NCBI GenBank assembly: GCA_945952225.1
Contig: CAMFHP010000082.1
Coordinates: forward strand, 1-38,015
Length of the DNA: 38,015 nt
Direction: 5' to 3'
Origin: an uncultured Myxococcaceae bacterium
GTDB taxonomy: Bacteria; Myxococcota_A; Polyangia; Polyangiales; Ga0077539
The notes below the pieces were generated by a model that saw only the letters and a program-made list of their open reading frames with translations, ran no database searches and was not told where the DNA came from. A program made the translations under genes and the position numbers. The first letter of the stretch is position 1. Each line of letters begins with the position of its first letter. This document shows, in pieces, positions 7,347 through 15,116 of this stretch.

Positions 7347-10262
7347 GTGAGCGCTTCGACGACGACCGTGCAGACGCGCGTGGCCCTCGTCGCCTTGGTG
7401 CTCTCGACGCTCTCGCTCCCGGGTCGCGGGCGCGTGCGTCTCGCCGCGCGCGCGGAAACGCCTGCCGCCGTGCCCGTGGCGCCATCGCCCGCACCGGGCC
7501 GTACGCACGCCGCCCGCGGCCGCGTCGAAGGCCCCGACCACACCGCCATCGCGAACGCCACCGTGCGCGCCGTGCTCGCGTGGGAGGGCAACACCTGGCC
7601 TCTCGCCACGGGCACCACGGGCGCCGACGGAGCCTTCGCGCTCGATGGGCTCCCCGAGGGTTCCTACTGGCTCGTGGCCACCGCGCCGGGCCGCGCGCGC
7701 GCCATCGCGACGGTGCGCCTTCACGACGACGAAGACCCCGCCACGACCCTCACGCTCGCGGACGGCGTGCGCATCGACGGACGGGTGCTCGCACGCGATC
7801 GCGAGGGCGCCACGGGCATTCCCCGCGCGGTGGTGCGGGCCTGGCGCGAGGGCGCGGCGGCCGACGAGCTCCCGTGGGTCACGCGCGCGAACGGCACGGG
7901 ACACTTCGCATTCGAAGGGCTCGCCGCAGGCACCTACCGCGTCGAGATCGCCGAGGCGGGCTACGAGTCGTTGCGAAGGGTCGGCGTGCCCGCGCCCACC
8001 GACGGACTCACCCTCGCCGTGCGCGCGCTCGCGTCGATCGAGGGTGTGGTGCAGACGGCCCACGGCGAGGGCGCGCGCGGCGCCACCGTGGTGCTCTCGG
8101 GCTCGGGCGTGTGGCCGCCGCGGAGCGTGCCGGTCTTCGACGACGGACGCTTCCTCATCGCGGGACTGCCATCGGGTGTGTACGAGCTCCGCGCGTCACG
8201 CGACGACGACGTCGCCGAGCCCCTCGCACCGCTGCTCCTCGAACCGGGCGACCACCGTGAGGTGACGCTCGCCCTCGGCGCGGGCGTGACCCTCGCGGGC
8301 ACCGTGCTCGACGCCACCACGCGCGCGCCCATCGCGAACGCGCGCCTCGTCGTCGCAGAAGATGCGCTCTCCACCGCGCCCCGCGCCCTCGTGAGCGACG
8401 CGCGCGGACACTTCGCCGTGCCCGGGCTCCTGCGACGCGCGCATCAGGTCTCGGTGCGGGCGCCGGGATACGCTGCGCGCACGGGCGTTCCCGTCGACCC
8501 CACCGGTGCGCCGACGGTGCTCGCACTCGACCGCGCCGCGGTGCTCGAAGGCCGCGTCGTCGACGGCCGCGGACAGCCCGTGGCCAACACGCAGATCGAG
8601 CTCTCGGTGCGCGACCACGACGGCGCGGTGACGTGGCTCACGGGCGCGACGGTGGCCTTTCGCGAGGCCCTCTTCGGCGCGCAGGCGCAGGGCCCGCGAC
8701 CGCTCGTGCCCGCGGGGGAGCTGGGCGTGATGCCCGGTCGTGTGCCGCTCATTCCGCGCATCCCCGTGCCTGCGGGCATCACCGCCGACCGCGCCGCGCC
8801 GGGCTTCACCACCGGGGCCGACGGACGCTTCGTGATCGAAGACGTGCCGCCCGGTGTGGTGGTGGTGAGCGCGAACCATCCCGCGTTCGTGCGCGGCGAC
8901 AGCGAGGGGCGGCTGGTGCAATCGGGTGAGCGCGCCGAGGTGACCATCACGCTCCACACCGGCGGAACGCTCGACGGACGTGTGCTCACCGAGCGGGGCT
9001 TTCCGCTGCGCAACACGCAGGTCGAGATCCGCAGCTCGACGGACCCGGTTCCGCGTCGTGTGTTCACCCTCGACGACGGCACCTTCAGGGTTCCGTCGGT
9101 GCGCGGACACGTCGCCCTCGTGGCGCTCTCGGGCGCGCGCATCGCGGCCCGCGCCGAGGTCGACGTGAACGACGACGCCACCGTGCCCGTGACCCTCGTG
9201 GTGCCCGGCTCGCTCCGTCGCATCGAGGGACGCGTCACCGACACGCGGGGCTTTCCCGTCGCGGGCGCGTCGGTGTCGATCACCACGCTCGACACCACGG
9301 CCCTCGGCTCGGCCACCACCATCACCCACGACGACGGAACCTTCGACACGGTGATGGGCGGCACCCGCGGCGTGAACCTCGAAGTGCGCCATCCCGACTA
9401 CGCGCCGCGCGGACTTCGCGTCGACGATCCCACGCGACCGATCCGCGTCGAGCTCGGCACCGGCGCATCGCTCGACCTCACGCTCCACAGCGACGGATGC
9501 ATGACCGGCCCCGCGCGCGTCGAGGTGCGCTCCACCTGCGGCCCCGTGCGCGCGACCGTGCCCGAGCGCGACGACACGCACCTCGAACGCCTCTGCGCAG
9601 GCCGCGCCACGCTCGTCGTCGATGCGCCCGGATGCATCCGCGCCGAGCGCGCGGTCACGCTCCCCACGTCGGGCACGCTGCGCCTCGAACGCATCGAGCT
9701 CGTGGCCGGCGGAGGCGCCGAAGGAGACGTCGTCGACGCGCGCGGCGAGGTCGTTCCCGGCGCCGTCGTGGCTCGCGAAGACGCGCCGCCCGACGCGCTC
9801 ACGGGCACCGCCCGGAGCGACCGTCGCGGGGCGTTCTCCGTCGCGAACCTCCCCGAGGGAGACATCGCGCTCGTGGCCTGGCACCCCACGCTCGGACGCT
9901 CCGCACCGTCGTCGGTGCGCATCCTCCGCGGCACCGTCGCGCGCGCCGTACGACTGCGCTTCGAACGCGACACGACCACGGCCACGCAGGCCCTCGCCGT
10001 GCGCACGGTGTCGCTCGTCGAGGTGCCACTCGTCGGCGGATCGCGTGTGGTCGAAGTGCGCGCCGTGGCCACGGGCTCGGCGGCCGATCGCGCGGGGCTC
10101 CGTCCCGGCGACCGCGTGCTCACCGTGAACGGTGTCGCCGCCACGAGCGCCGCCGAGGTGGAGCGCAGATTCCGCGGTGCGGTGGGCGACGACGTGGTGC
10201 TCGAAGCCGAGCGCGACGGGGTGCGGCGCACGGTGCGCTGGGCGCGCGAGTCGCAGCCGTGA
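7347..10262 (+). CDS. exported protein with ~9 carboxypeptidase-regulatory-like domains and C-terminal PDZ
   Basis: The 971-residue product begins with a probable signal peptide (core VALVALVLSTLSL). About nine tandem beta-sandwich modules of 80-95 residues follow. Each has the pattern GRVxDxxGxPVxxAxV, then DGxFxxxxLPxGxYxLxA, typical of carboxypeptidase-regulatory-like (transthyretin-like) domains. Examples are GADGAFALDGLPEGSYWLVA and GRVTDTRGFPVAGASVSI. Module 5 has an insertion of about 60 residues. The last ~85 residues form a PDZ domain (VATGSAADRAGLRPGDRV). No peptidase domain is present, so the role is probably adhesion or scaffolding in the periplasm or at the surface, with PDZ binding a C-terminal peptide. 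The start is GTG 7347 or GTG 7368; the promoter position favours 7347. Confidence 0.85.
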   Translation: MSASTTTVQTRVALVALVLSTLSLPGRGRVRLAARAETPAAVPVAPSPAPGRTHAARGRVEGPDHTAIANATVRAVLAWEGNTWPLATGTTGADGAFALDGLPEGSYWLVATAPGRARAIATVRLHDDEDPATTLTLADGVRIDGRVLARDREGATGIPRAVVRAWREGAAADELPWVTRANGTGHFAFEGLAAGTYRVEIAEAGYESLRRVGVPAPTDGLTLAVRALASIEGVVQTAHGEGARGATVVLSGSGVWPPRSVPVFDDGRFLIAGLPSGVYELRASRDDDVAEPLAPLLLEPGDHREVTLALGAGVTLAGTVLDATTRAPIANARLVVAEDALSTAPRALVSDARGHFAVPGLLRRAHQVSVRAPGYAARTGVPVDPTGAPTVLALDRAAVLEGRVVDGRGQPVANTQIELSVRDHDGAVTWLTGATVAFREALFGAQAQGPRPLVPAGELGVMPGRVPLIPRIPVPAGITADRAAPGFTTGADGRFVIEDVPPGVVVVSANHPAFVRGDSEGRLVQSGERAEVTITLHTGGTLDGRVLTERGFPLRNTQVEIRSSTDPVPRRVFTLDDGTFRVPSVRGHVALVALSGARIAARAEVDVNDDATVPVTLVVPGSLRRIEGRVTDTRGFPVAGASVSITTLDTTALGSATTITHDDGTFDTVMGGTRGVNLEVRHPDYAPRGLRVDDPTRPIRVELGTGASLDLTLHSDGCMTGPARVEVRSTCGPVRATVPERDDTHLERLCAGRATLVVDAPGCIRAERAVTLPTSGTLRLERIELVAGGGAEGDVVDARGEVVPGAVVAREDAPPDALTGTARSDRRGAFSVANLPEGDIALVAWHPTLGRSAPSSVRILRGTVARAVRLRFERDTTTATQALAVRTVSLVEVPLVGGSRVVEVRAVATGSAADRAGLRPGDRVLTVNGVAATSAAEVERRFRGAVGDDVVLEAERDGVRRTVRWARESQP

Positions 10263-10268
10263 ACGCGG

Positions 10269-10297
10269 TTGATTCCCGCGGCGGTGACACCTACGGT
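10269..10297 (+). promoter_or_regulatory. sigma70-like promoter of the 10307 gene
   Basis: TTGATT (10269-10274), a 17-base spacer and TACGGT (10292-10297) form a good promoter. Only 9 bases lie between the -10 and the ATG at 10307, which leaves room for a leader of 0-3 bases at most. Confidence 0.5.
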
Positions 10298-10306
10298 CGC
10301 GCCGCC

Positions 10307-10627
10307 ATGAATGAAGACCGTCTGCACAAGCTCGAAGAGCGCGTCGTGTGGCTCGAAGCCTCGATGGTGCGCATGCGGGCCAACTACGAGCGCAGCCCGA
10401 AGTTCGCCGCGTTGATCCTCCTCGCGCTGCCGGTGGGCCTCGCGGCGGGCGCGCTCTGGGCCTTTCTCGTCGCGCTGATGGTGGTGTCGTTCGTGGGCGT
10501 GCTCGTCTACATCGCGTGGAGCCACGTCAACGAGAACGAAGAGGAGCTCAAGAGCGTGCGCGCCGAGCTCAAGCGGCTGAAGGCCCTCGAAGCCGACGCG
10601 CGTGCGGCGGCATCCCACGGCGCGTAA
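10307..10627 (+). CDS. small membrane protein flanked by coiled coils
   Basis: I do not recognise a named family for this 106-residue protein. Residues 1-27 form a charged helix with heptad spacing (KLEERVVWLEASMVRM). A hydrophobic hairpin at about 35-72 (two short membrane segments) follows. The C-terminal segment is again a charged coiled coil (EEELKSVRAELKRLKALEAD). Such proteins often oligomerise on the membrane. The gene starts 44 bases after the PDZ gene but has its own promoter. gpx follows after 19 bases and is probably co-transcribed. Confidence 0.75.
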   Translation: MNEDRLHKLEERVVWLEASMVRMRANYERSPKFAALILLALPVGLAAGALWAFLVALMVVSFVGVLVYIAWSHVNENEEELKSVRAELKRLKALEADARAAASHGA

Positions 10628-10629
10628 CC

Positions 10630-10635
10630 GAGGAG
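10630..10635 (+). promoter_or_regulatory. Shine-Dalgarno site of gpx
   Basis: GAGGAG ends 11 bases before ATG 10647 and fixes the start of the glutathione peroxidase. It contrasts with neighbouring genes that lack such a site. Confidence 0.6.
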
Positions 10636-10646
10636 ACCCAACGACC

Positions 10647-11123
10647 ATGACGACCCTGCATGACTTCACGATGCGCACGCTCGACGGGCGCGAGCTCTCG
10701 CTCTCGGACTTTCGCGGCAAGACCGTGCTCGTGGTGAACGTGGCCTCGCGCTGCGGATACACCCCGCAATACAAGGGCCTCCAGGCGCTCTGGGAGGCGC
10801 ATCGCGACCGGGGGCTCGTGGTGCTCGGCGTGCCCGCCAACGACTTCGGCGCGCAGGAGCCCGGCAGCGACGCGGAGATCCAGACGTTCTGCGAGAAGAA
10901 CTACGGCGTGACCTTTCCCGTGCTCTCGAAGATCACGGTGAAGGGCGCGAACAAGCACCCGCTCTACCAGTGGCTCACGTCGGCCGCGCCCGCGGGCGAG
11001 GTCGCGTGGAACTTCGAGAAGTTCCTCGTCGACGGCCAGGGCAACGTCGTCGCGCGCTTCCCCTCGCGCGTCGCGCCCGACTCGCAGGAACTCCACAACG
11101 CCCTCGCGTCGCACCTCGCCTGA
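10647..11123 (+). CDS. gpx: glutathione peroxidase family thiol peroxidase
   Basis: This 158-residue protein reduces H2O2 and lipid hydroperoxides, most likely with thioredoxin as donor. Signature elements are NVASRCGYTPQYKGL, FGAQEPGS and AWNFEKFLVD. The catalytic set is Cys36, Gln70, Trp121 and Asn122; position 36 is Cys, not selenocysteine. Cys82 lies 46 residues later, where Cys-type GPx proteins such as yeast Gpx3 (Cys36/Cys82) carry the resolving cysteine, so an intramolecular disulphide cycle is likely. No signal peptide is visible. Length is normal. The start at 10647 follows a good Shine-Dalgarno site. It probably forms an operon with the small membrane protein upstream. Confidence 0.93.
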   Translation: MTTLHDFTMRTLDGRELSLSDFRGKTVLVVNVASRCGYTPQYKGLQALWEAHRDRGLVVLGVPANDFGAQEPGSDAEIQTFCEKNYGVTFPVLSKITVKGANKHPLYQWLTSAAPAGEVAWNFEKFLVDGQGNVVARFPSRVAPDSQELHNALASHLA

Positions 11124-11184
11124 CCCGCGTCCCCCGCGACCGTCCGCCGTCGCACGCAGCGCCTTCCGCCCGCCCGCGGTTGCG

Positions 11185-11190
11185 TTACCT
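11185..11190 (+). promoter_or_regulatory. candidate -10 upstream of the aldehyde dehydrogenase
   Basis: TTACCT lies about 50 bases before the ATG at 11241, so this gene would have an ordinary leader. GAGGTG sits just before the ATG as a possible ribosome-binding site. The rest of the 117-base gap shows nothing else clear. Confidence 0.25.
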
Positions 11191-11240
11191 TCGCAGCCCG
11201 CTCATCACCGCGCGGATCCCCCTCGCACCGAGGTGCTCGC

Positions 11241-12698
11241 ATGAACGTTGAAGCCGCTTCCGCAAGCGCCGCGACCCCGTCGCCGCGCGTGACCGCCGCC
11301 GACCTCGCGCCCACGCTCCATCGCCTCCGGGCCGCGACCCGCACGCGCGGAACGCCCACGCTCGAAGCGCGCCTCGCGTGGCTCGACGCCCTCGAACGCA
11401 TGCTCCTGCGTCGCAAAGACGACTTCGCGCGCACCATCTCCGAAGACTTCGGCAACCGATCGCGCGTCGAGACCATGGTGGCCGAGGTGGTGGTGACCGT
11501 GGAGGGCATCCGTCACACCCGCGCGCGCCTCAAGGAGTGGATGGCCCCGCGCCGCGCCGAGGTGAGCTGGCTCTTTCAGCCCGGCCGCGCCGAGGTCATT
11601 CCGCAGCCCCTCGGCGTCGTCGGCATCATCGCCCCGTGGAACTACCCCCTCCAGCTCGCGTTCGCGCCCCTCGCCGACGCGCTCGCCGCGGGCAACGCCG
11701 CGATGATCAAGCCCTCGGAGCTCACGCCCGCCACGAGCGAGCTGATCCGCCAGGCCGTCGCCGACACCTTCGACCCCGACCTCGTCTCCGTGGTGGTCGG
11801 TGGCAGCGACACGGGGCAGGCCTTCTCGCAGCTCGCCTTCGACCATCTGATCTTCACGGGCTCCACCGCGGTGGGGCGCCACGTGATGCGCGCCGCGGCC
11901 GAGAACCTCGTGCCCGTGACCCTCGAACTCGGCGGCAAATCACCGACGATCGTGAGCCGTGACAGCGCGCTCGCGACGGCCGCCACGCGCGTGATGTCGG
12001 GCAAGCTCTTCAACGCGGGCCAGACGTGCATCGCGCCCGACTACGTGCTCGTGCCCGCCGAGCGCCGCGACGAGTTCGTGGCCGCCGCGCAGAAGGCTGC
12101 CGCCGAGCTCTACCCCACGCTCGGCTCGAACGGCGACTACACCTCGATCGTGAACGATCGCCACTACGCGCGCCTCGCGTCGTACCTCGACGACGCCCGC
12201 GCGAAGGGCGCGAAGGTCATCGAGGTGAACCCCGCGCGCGAGACCCTCGACCGTGCGTCGCGGCGCATGGCGCCCGCCCTCGTGCTCGACGCCACCGACG
12301 ACATGACCGTGATGCAGGAGGAGATCTTCGGACCGATCCTCCCCGTGCGCACGTACACCTCGATCGACGAGGCCATCGCGTACGTGAACGACCACCCGCG
12401 TCCCCTCGCGCTCTACTACTTCGGCAACGACCGCGCAGAGACCGCGCGCGTGCTCCACGAGACCGTGTCGGGCGGCGTGACCGTCAACGACGTGCTGCTC
12501 CACATCGCGCAGCACGACATGCCCTTCGGCGGCGTCGGACCGAGCGGCATGGGCGCGTACCACGGCCGCGCGGGCTTCGAAGCGCTGAGCAAGTTGAAGC
12601 CCGTGTTCCATCAGGCCGCGGTGAACGGCACGGGCCTGCTGCGCCCGCCCTTCGGCCGCATGATGGACGTGGTGCTCAAGCTCCTCCTCAACGACTGA
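11241..12698 (+). CDS. NAD(P)-dependent aldehyde dehydrogenase (coniferyl-aldehyde-dehydrogenase-like)
   Basis: The 485-residue protein is a class-3-like ALDH that oxidises an aldehyde to its acid. Visible motifs are PWNYPLQLAFAPLADALAAGN (cofactor/substrate tunnel), IKPSE, FTGSTAVGR (NAD loop), LELGGKSP (general-base Glu) and FNAGQTCIAPDY (catalytic Cys). The carboxy-terminal PFGGVGPSGMGAYHG is typical of the coniferyl aldehyde dehydrogenase/fatty aldehyde group. The substrate cannot be read from the sequence. allA starts 14 bases after the stop, so the two are likely co-transcribed. A role in handling an aldehyde from purine breakdown is possible but unproven. The last ~20 residues are hydrophobic and could contact membrane. 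Confidence 0.92.
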   Translation: MNVEAASASAATPSPRVTAADLAPTLHRLRAATRTRGTPTLEARLAWLDALERMLLRRKDDFARTISEDFGNRSRVETMVAEVVVTVEGIRHTRARLKEWMAPRRAEVSWLFQPGRAEVIPQPLGVVGIIAPWNYPLQLAFAPLADALAAGNAAMIKPSELTPATSELIRQAVADTFDPDLVSVVVGGSDTGQAFSQLAFDHLIFTGSTAVGRHVMRAAAENLVPVTLELGGKSPTIVSRDSALATAATRVMSGKLFNAGQTCIAPDYVLVPAERRDEFVAAAQKAAAELYPTLGSNGDYTSIVNDRHYARLASYLDDARAKGAKVIEVNPARETLDRASRRMAPALVLDATDDMTVMQEEIFGPILPVRTYTSIDEAIAYVNDHPRPLALYYFGNDRAETARVLHETVSGGVTVNDVLLHIAQHDMPFGGVGPSGMGAYHGRAGFEALSKLKPVFHQAAVNGTGLLRPPFGRMMDVVLKLLLND

Positions 12699-12712
12699 TC
12701 GCGACGCGCGCC

Positions 12713-13225
12713 ATGTCGATCGTGCTCACGCCCGCGGCGCTCACCGCGTCGGCCTTCGCGCCCTACGGCGACGTGGTCTCCGCCGACCGCGACGACATCG
12801 CCGCCGCGAACGCCAACCAGGGAACGGCCGCCCGCCGCAACCACCTCACGTCGCTCGTGAACCTGCGCCCCCACGCGGCGCTCAACGTGGCGAGCTTCCG
12901 CTGTGCGGCGCAGACCGCGTGGCCGCGCGCGCTCGCATTGTTGGAGAAGCATCCCCACTCGACGCAGCTCTTCGTGCCCATGACCGCGCGGCGCTACCTC
13001 GTGGTGGTGGCCCTCGGCGGCGACGCGCCCGACCTCGCGACGGCGCGGTGCTTCGTGGCCCGCGCGAACCAGGGCGTGTCGTACCGACCCGGCGTGTGGC
13101 ACCACCCGATGATCGCGCTCGACGCCGCCACCGACTTCACGGCCTTCGTGCACGAAGACGGGAGCCCCGACGACTGCGTGGAGCACGCGCTCGCCGACGG
13201 GGCCCTCGTGGTGACCGCGCCGTAG
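12713..13225 (+). CDS. allA: ureidoglycolate lyase
   Basis: This 170-residue enzyme splits ureidoglycolate into glyoxylate and urea, the last step of allantoin breakdown. Family features are the N-terminal LTPAALTASAFAPYGDVVSA, NHLTSLVNLRPH, the central HSTQLFVPM and the cupin signature RPGVWHHPMIAL. Length matches AllA (about 160-170). ATG 12713 is close to the ALDH stop. The gene runs toward uraH; only 3 bases separate the two stop codons. Its position opposite the puuD-allB-alc/uraD-uraH operon completes the urate-to-glyoxylate pathway. The enzyme is cytoplasmic. Confidence 0.9.
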   Translation: MSIVLTPAALTASAFAPYGDVVSADRDDIAAANANQGTAARRNHLTSLVNLRPHAALNVASFRCAAQTAWPRALALLEKHPHSTQLFVPMTARRYLVVVALGGDAPDLATARCFVARANQGVSYRPGVWHHPMIALDAATDFTAFVHEDGSPDDCVEHALADGALVVTAP

Positions 13226-13228
13226 CGG

Positions 13229-13570
13229 TCAGCTCCCGCGGTACGTGCTGAATCCGAAGGGGTTGAGCAGCAGCGGAACGTGGTGGTGCTCGGCGCCGTT
13301 GCGCACCGTGAAGGTGATCGACGCCTCGGGGTAGAAGCCCTCGACGCCGAGGCGCGTGAAGTACGCGTCGGTGTCGAAGGTGATGCGGTACACGCCCGCG
13401 GTGAGCGCGTGTCCCTGCGTGAGCGTGCGGAGCCGTCCGTCGCTGTCGGTGACGCCGCGGCCGACGAGACGCCAGGCGCCCGCGTCGTCGCGCGCTTCGA
13501 GGGTGACGGGCACGTCGGCGGCGGGGCGGCCGCGCGAGGTGTCGAGCACGTGGGTGGTGATGGCGCTCAT
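13229..13570 (-). CDS. uraH: 5-hydroxyisourate hydrolase (transthyretin-related)
   Basis: The 113-residue protein hydrolyses 5-hydroxyisourate, the product of urate oxidation, to OHCU. It shows the family N-terminal motif ITTHVLDTSRGRPA, central RLRTL, and the diagnostic C-terminal tetrapeptide YRGS, all associated with the active site of the tetramer. Length is normal and there is no signal peptide, so it is cytoplasmic. The ATG overlaps the stop of the alc-uraD fusion by 4 bases (ATGA), which indicates translational coupling as the last gene of the operon. Confidence 0.95.
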   Translation of the reverse strand: MSAITTHVLDTSRGRPAADVPVTLEARDDAGAWRLVGRGVTDSDGRLRTLTQGHALTAGVYRITFDTDAYFTRLGVEGFYPEASITFTVRNGAEHHHVPLLLNPFGFSTYRGS

Positions 13571-15084
13571 GGTTCGAGGAGCTTCTCCAGTCGGATGCGC
13601 GTGATCTTCGCCTGCTCGCCCGCGGCCACGCGCAGCTCCGCGTCGCGCTCGTTGCCCATGCGCGACCGCGCGAACTGGAGCATCTCGTCGGCGCTCCGCC
13701 CCGTGGCGCACACGATGTACACGAAGCCGAAGCGCGCCTCGTACGCGCGGTTCACCTCGGCGAGCGCGGCGCGGGTCTCGTCGCTGGCCGTCGACACGCC
13801 CGACTGCTCCTGACGCGACCACCCCGCGGCCTGCGCGCTCTGCGTCGGCGCGGCCTTCTGCTCGCCGATGCGCGGGTGCGCGCGAAAGGCCTCCAGCACG
13901 TCGTCGTCGCCCGCCGTCGACCACACTGCGTCCGCCGCCGCGAGCACCGCCGCGGGCGTCTTGAAGGGCCTGCGCGCGAGCATCCCCTCGACCCACGCCG
14001 TCGACCCGCAGCACGCCTTCAGCGCCGCCGCGGCCATGCCCGGCGGGAACGTGTCGAGGCGCTTCACCCCGAGCGTCAGCCGCGCCTCGCGGTCGAGGGA
14101 GCCGTACACGCGCAGTCGGCTCACGCCGCCGTCGGGATACACACACAGCCGCAGGTGCGTGACGGGCCCCACGGCGTGCAGGGCCTCCTCGAAGTAGTGC
14201 CGCGTGTGGGCCTGGAGCTTCGTGCGGTCGAGGAGAGGCTTCCACAGCGCGTCGTCGCGGGTGAGCGCGTCGAGGTCGTCGCCCGCGTAGTCGCACGCTT
14301 CGAGCGTGCACGTGTCGGGGTAGTTGCCCTTGAAGTGGTTCGTGTCGATCACGAGGCGCGAGAGCGTGGCGCGCCCCGCGAGCTTCACGATGCTCCAGTC
14401 GTGGCCGGGTCCGCGGCGTCGGCGCGTCTCCCACCCGTCGCTCATGTTGAGCGCGCGGTCGGGCATGATGAGGTTGCGACGCTCGCCGAAGAACATGTCG
14501 CTGCACGCGAGCACCTGTCCGCCGTGCTCCGCGGCCGCCACGTCGAAGTCGCCGCGCGCGTGGCCGATGCGCCGCCAGTCGGGCACGGCCTCGCCGTAGA
14601 CGCGAAAGCGCGCGACGCCGCCGTCGGGGTAGATGCGCAGACGGACGTGCGAGAACGCGAAGGGCGAGGTGATCTCGAAGCGGTTCTTCGAGTCGCCGTT
14701 GAGCGGTGATTTCGCGAGGATCTCGACCCACTCCGTCGACGGGTCGTCGAGCTCCTCGGGGCGCGCGTCGAGGGGCGCCGCGCACGCTTCGATCGAGCAG
14801 TGCGAGGGGTAGTTGCCGCGAAAGTACGCCGTGTCGACGAGCACGCCGCGCACGATCCCCGGCACGCCGAGACGGATCACCGCCCAGTCGTGACCGGGCA
14901 CGCGCTTGCGGCGCGACTCCCAGCCGTCCATCCACTTGCCGCGGTCGGTGTACTCGTGCGCGAGCCACACGGCGTCGCCGGGCTTGAGGAGGTTCTCCTT
15001 CTCCGCGAAGTAGTCGTCGGTCGCAGAGACGACGGCGCCGCCGAGGCGCAGCGAGGCGAGGTCGAGGTTGTCGGTGAAGTCCAT
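13567..15084 (-). CDS. alc-uraD: fusion: allantoicase + OHCU decarboxylase
   Basis: The 505-residue product joins two purine-catabolic enzymes. Residues about 1-335 are allantoicase, with its two internal homologous halves. The repeated elements are GWESRRKRVPGHDWAVIRLG and GWETRRRRGPGHDWSIVKLA, followed by YFRGNYP and HFKGNYP. This part converts allantoate to ureidoglycolate and urea. Residues about 340-505 are OHCU decarboxylase (UraD). It has CGSTAWVEGMLARRPF, FRAHPRIGE with the catalytic-type His, and YEARFGFVYIVCATGRS, and it makes S-allantoin. The two domains act on non-consecutive steps, with AllB in between. The linker is short. ATG 15084 starts 32 bases after allB; the stop overlaps the uraH start. 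Both domains look complete. Confidence 0.93.
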   Translation of the reverse strand: MDFTDNLDLASLRLGGAVVSATDDYFAEKENLLKPGDAVWLAHEYTDRGKWMDGWESRRKRVPGHDWAVIRLGVPGIVRGVLVDTAYFRGNYPSHCSIEACAAPLDARPEELDDPSTEWVEILAKSPLNGDSKNRFEITSPFAFSHVRLRIYPDGGVARFRVYGEAVPDWRRIGHARGDFDVAAAEHGGQVLACSDMFFGERRNLIMPDRALNMSDGWETRRRRGPGHDWSIVKLAGRATLSRLVIDTNHFKGNYPDTCTLEACDYAGDDLDALTRDDALWKPLLDRTKLQAHTRHYFEEALHAVGPVTHLRLCVYPDGGVSRLRVYGSLDREARLTLGVKRLDTFPPGMAAAALKACCGSTAWVEGMLARRPFKTPAAVLAAADAVWSTAGDDDVLEAFRAHPRIGEQKAAPTQSAQAAGWSRQEQSGVSTASDETRAALAEVNRAYEARFGFVYIVCATGRSADEMLQFARSRMGNERDAELRVAAGEQAKITRIRLEKLLEP

Positions 15085-15116
15085 GGTGGTGATGCGTTGC
15101 GTGGGGTGCGGGAGCG

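Noticed and set aside
7245-8063. N-terminal extension of the pseudouridine synthase by 273 residues
   Set aside because: The extension is antisense to the carboxypeptidase-regulatory-like gene and is low-complexity Arg/Gly/His; the real domain begins after ATG 7244.
8196-9884. Long minus-strand frame of 562 codons
   Set aside because: Mirror of the beta-sandwich repeat gene with typical shadow composition and no domain.
10647-11123. Link between glutathione peroxidase and urate oxidation (H2O2 removal)
   Set aside because: The urate enzyme here is PuuD, whose known members do not make H2O2, and gpx lies in a different unit.
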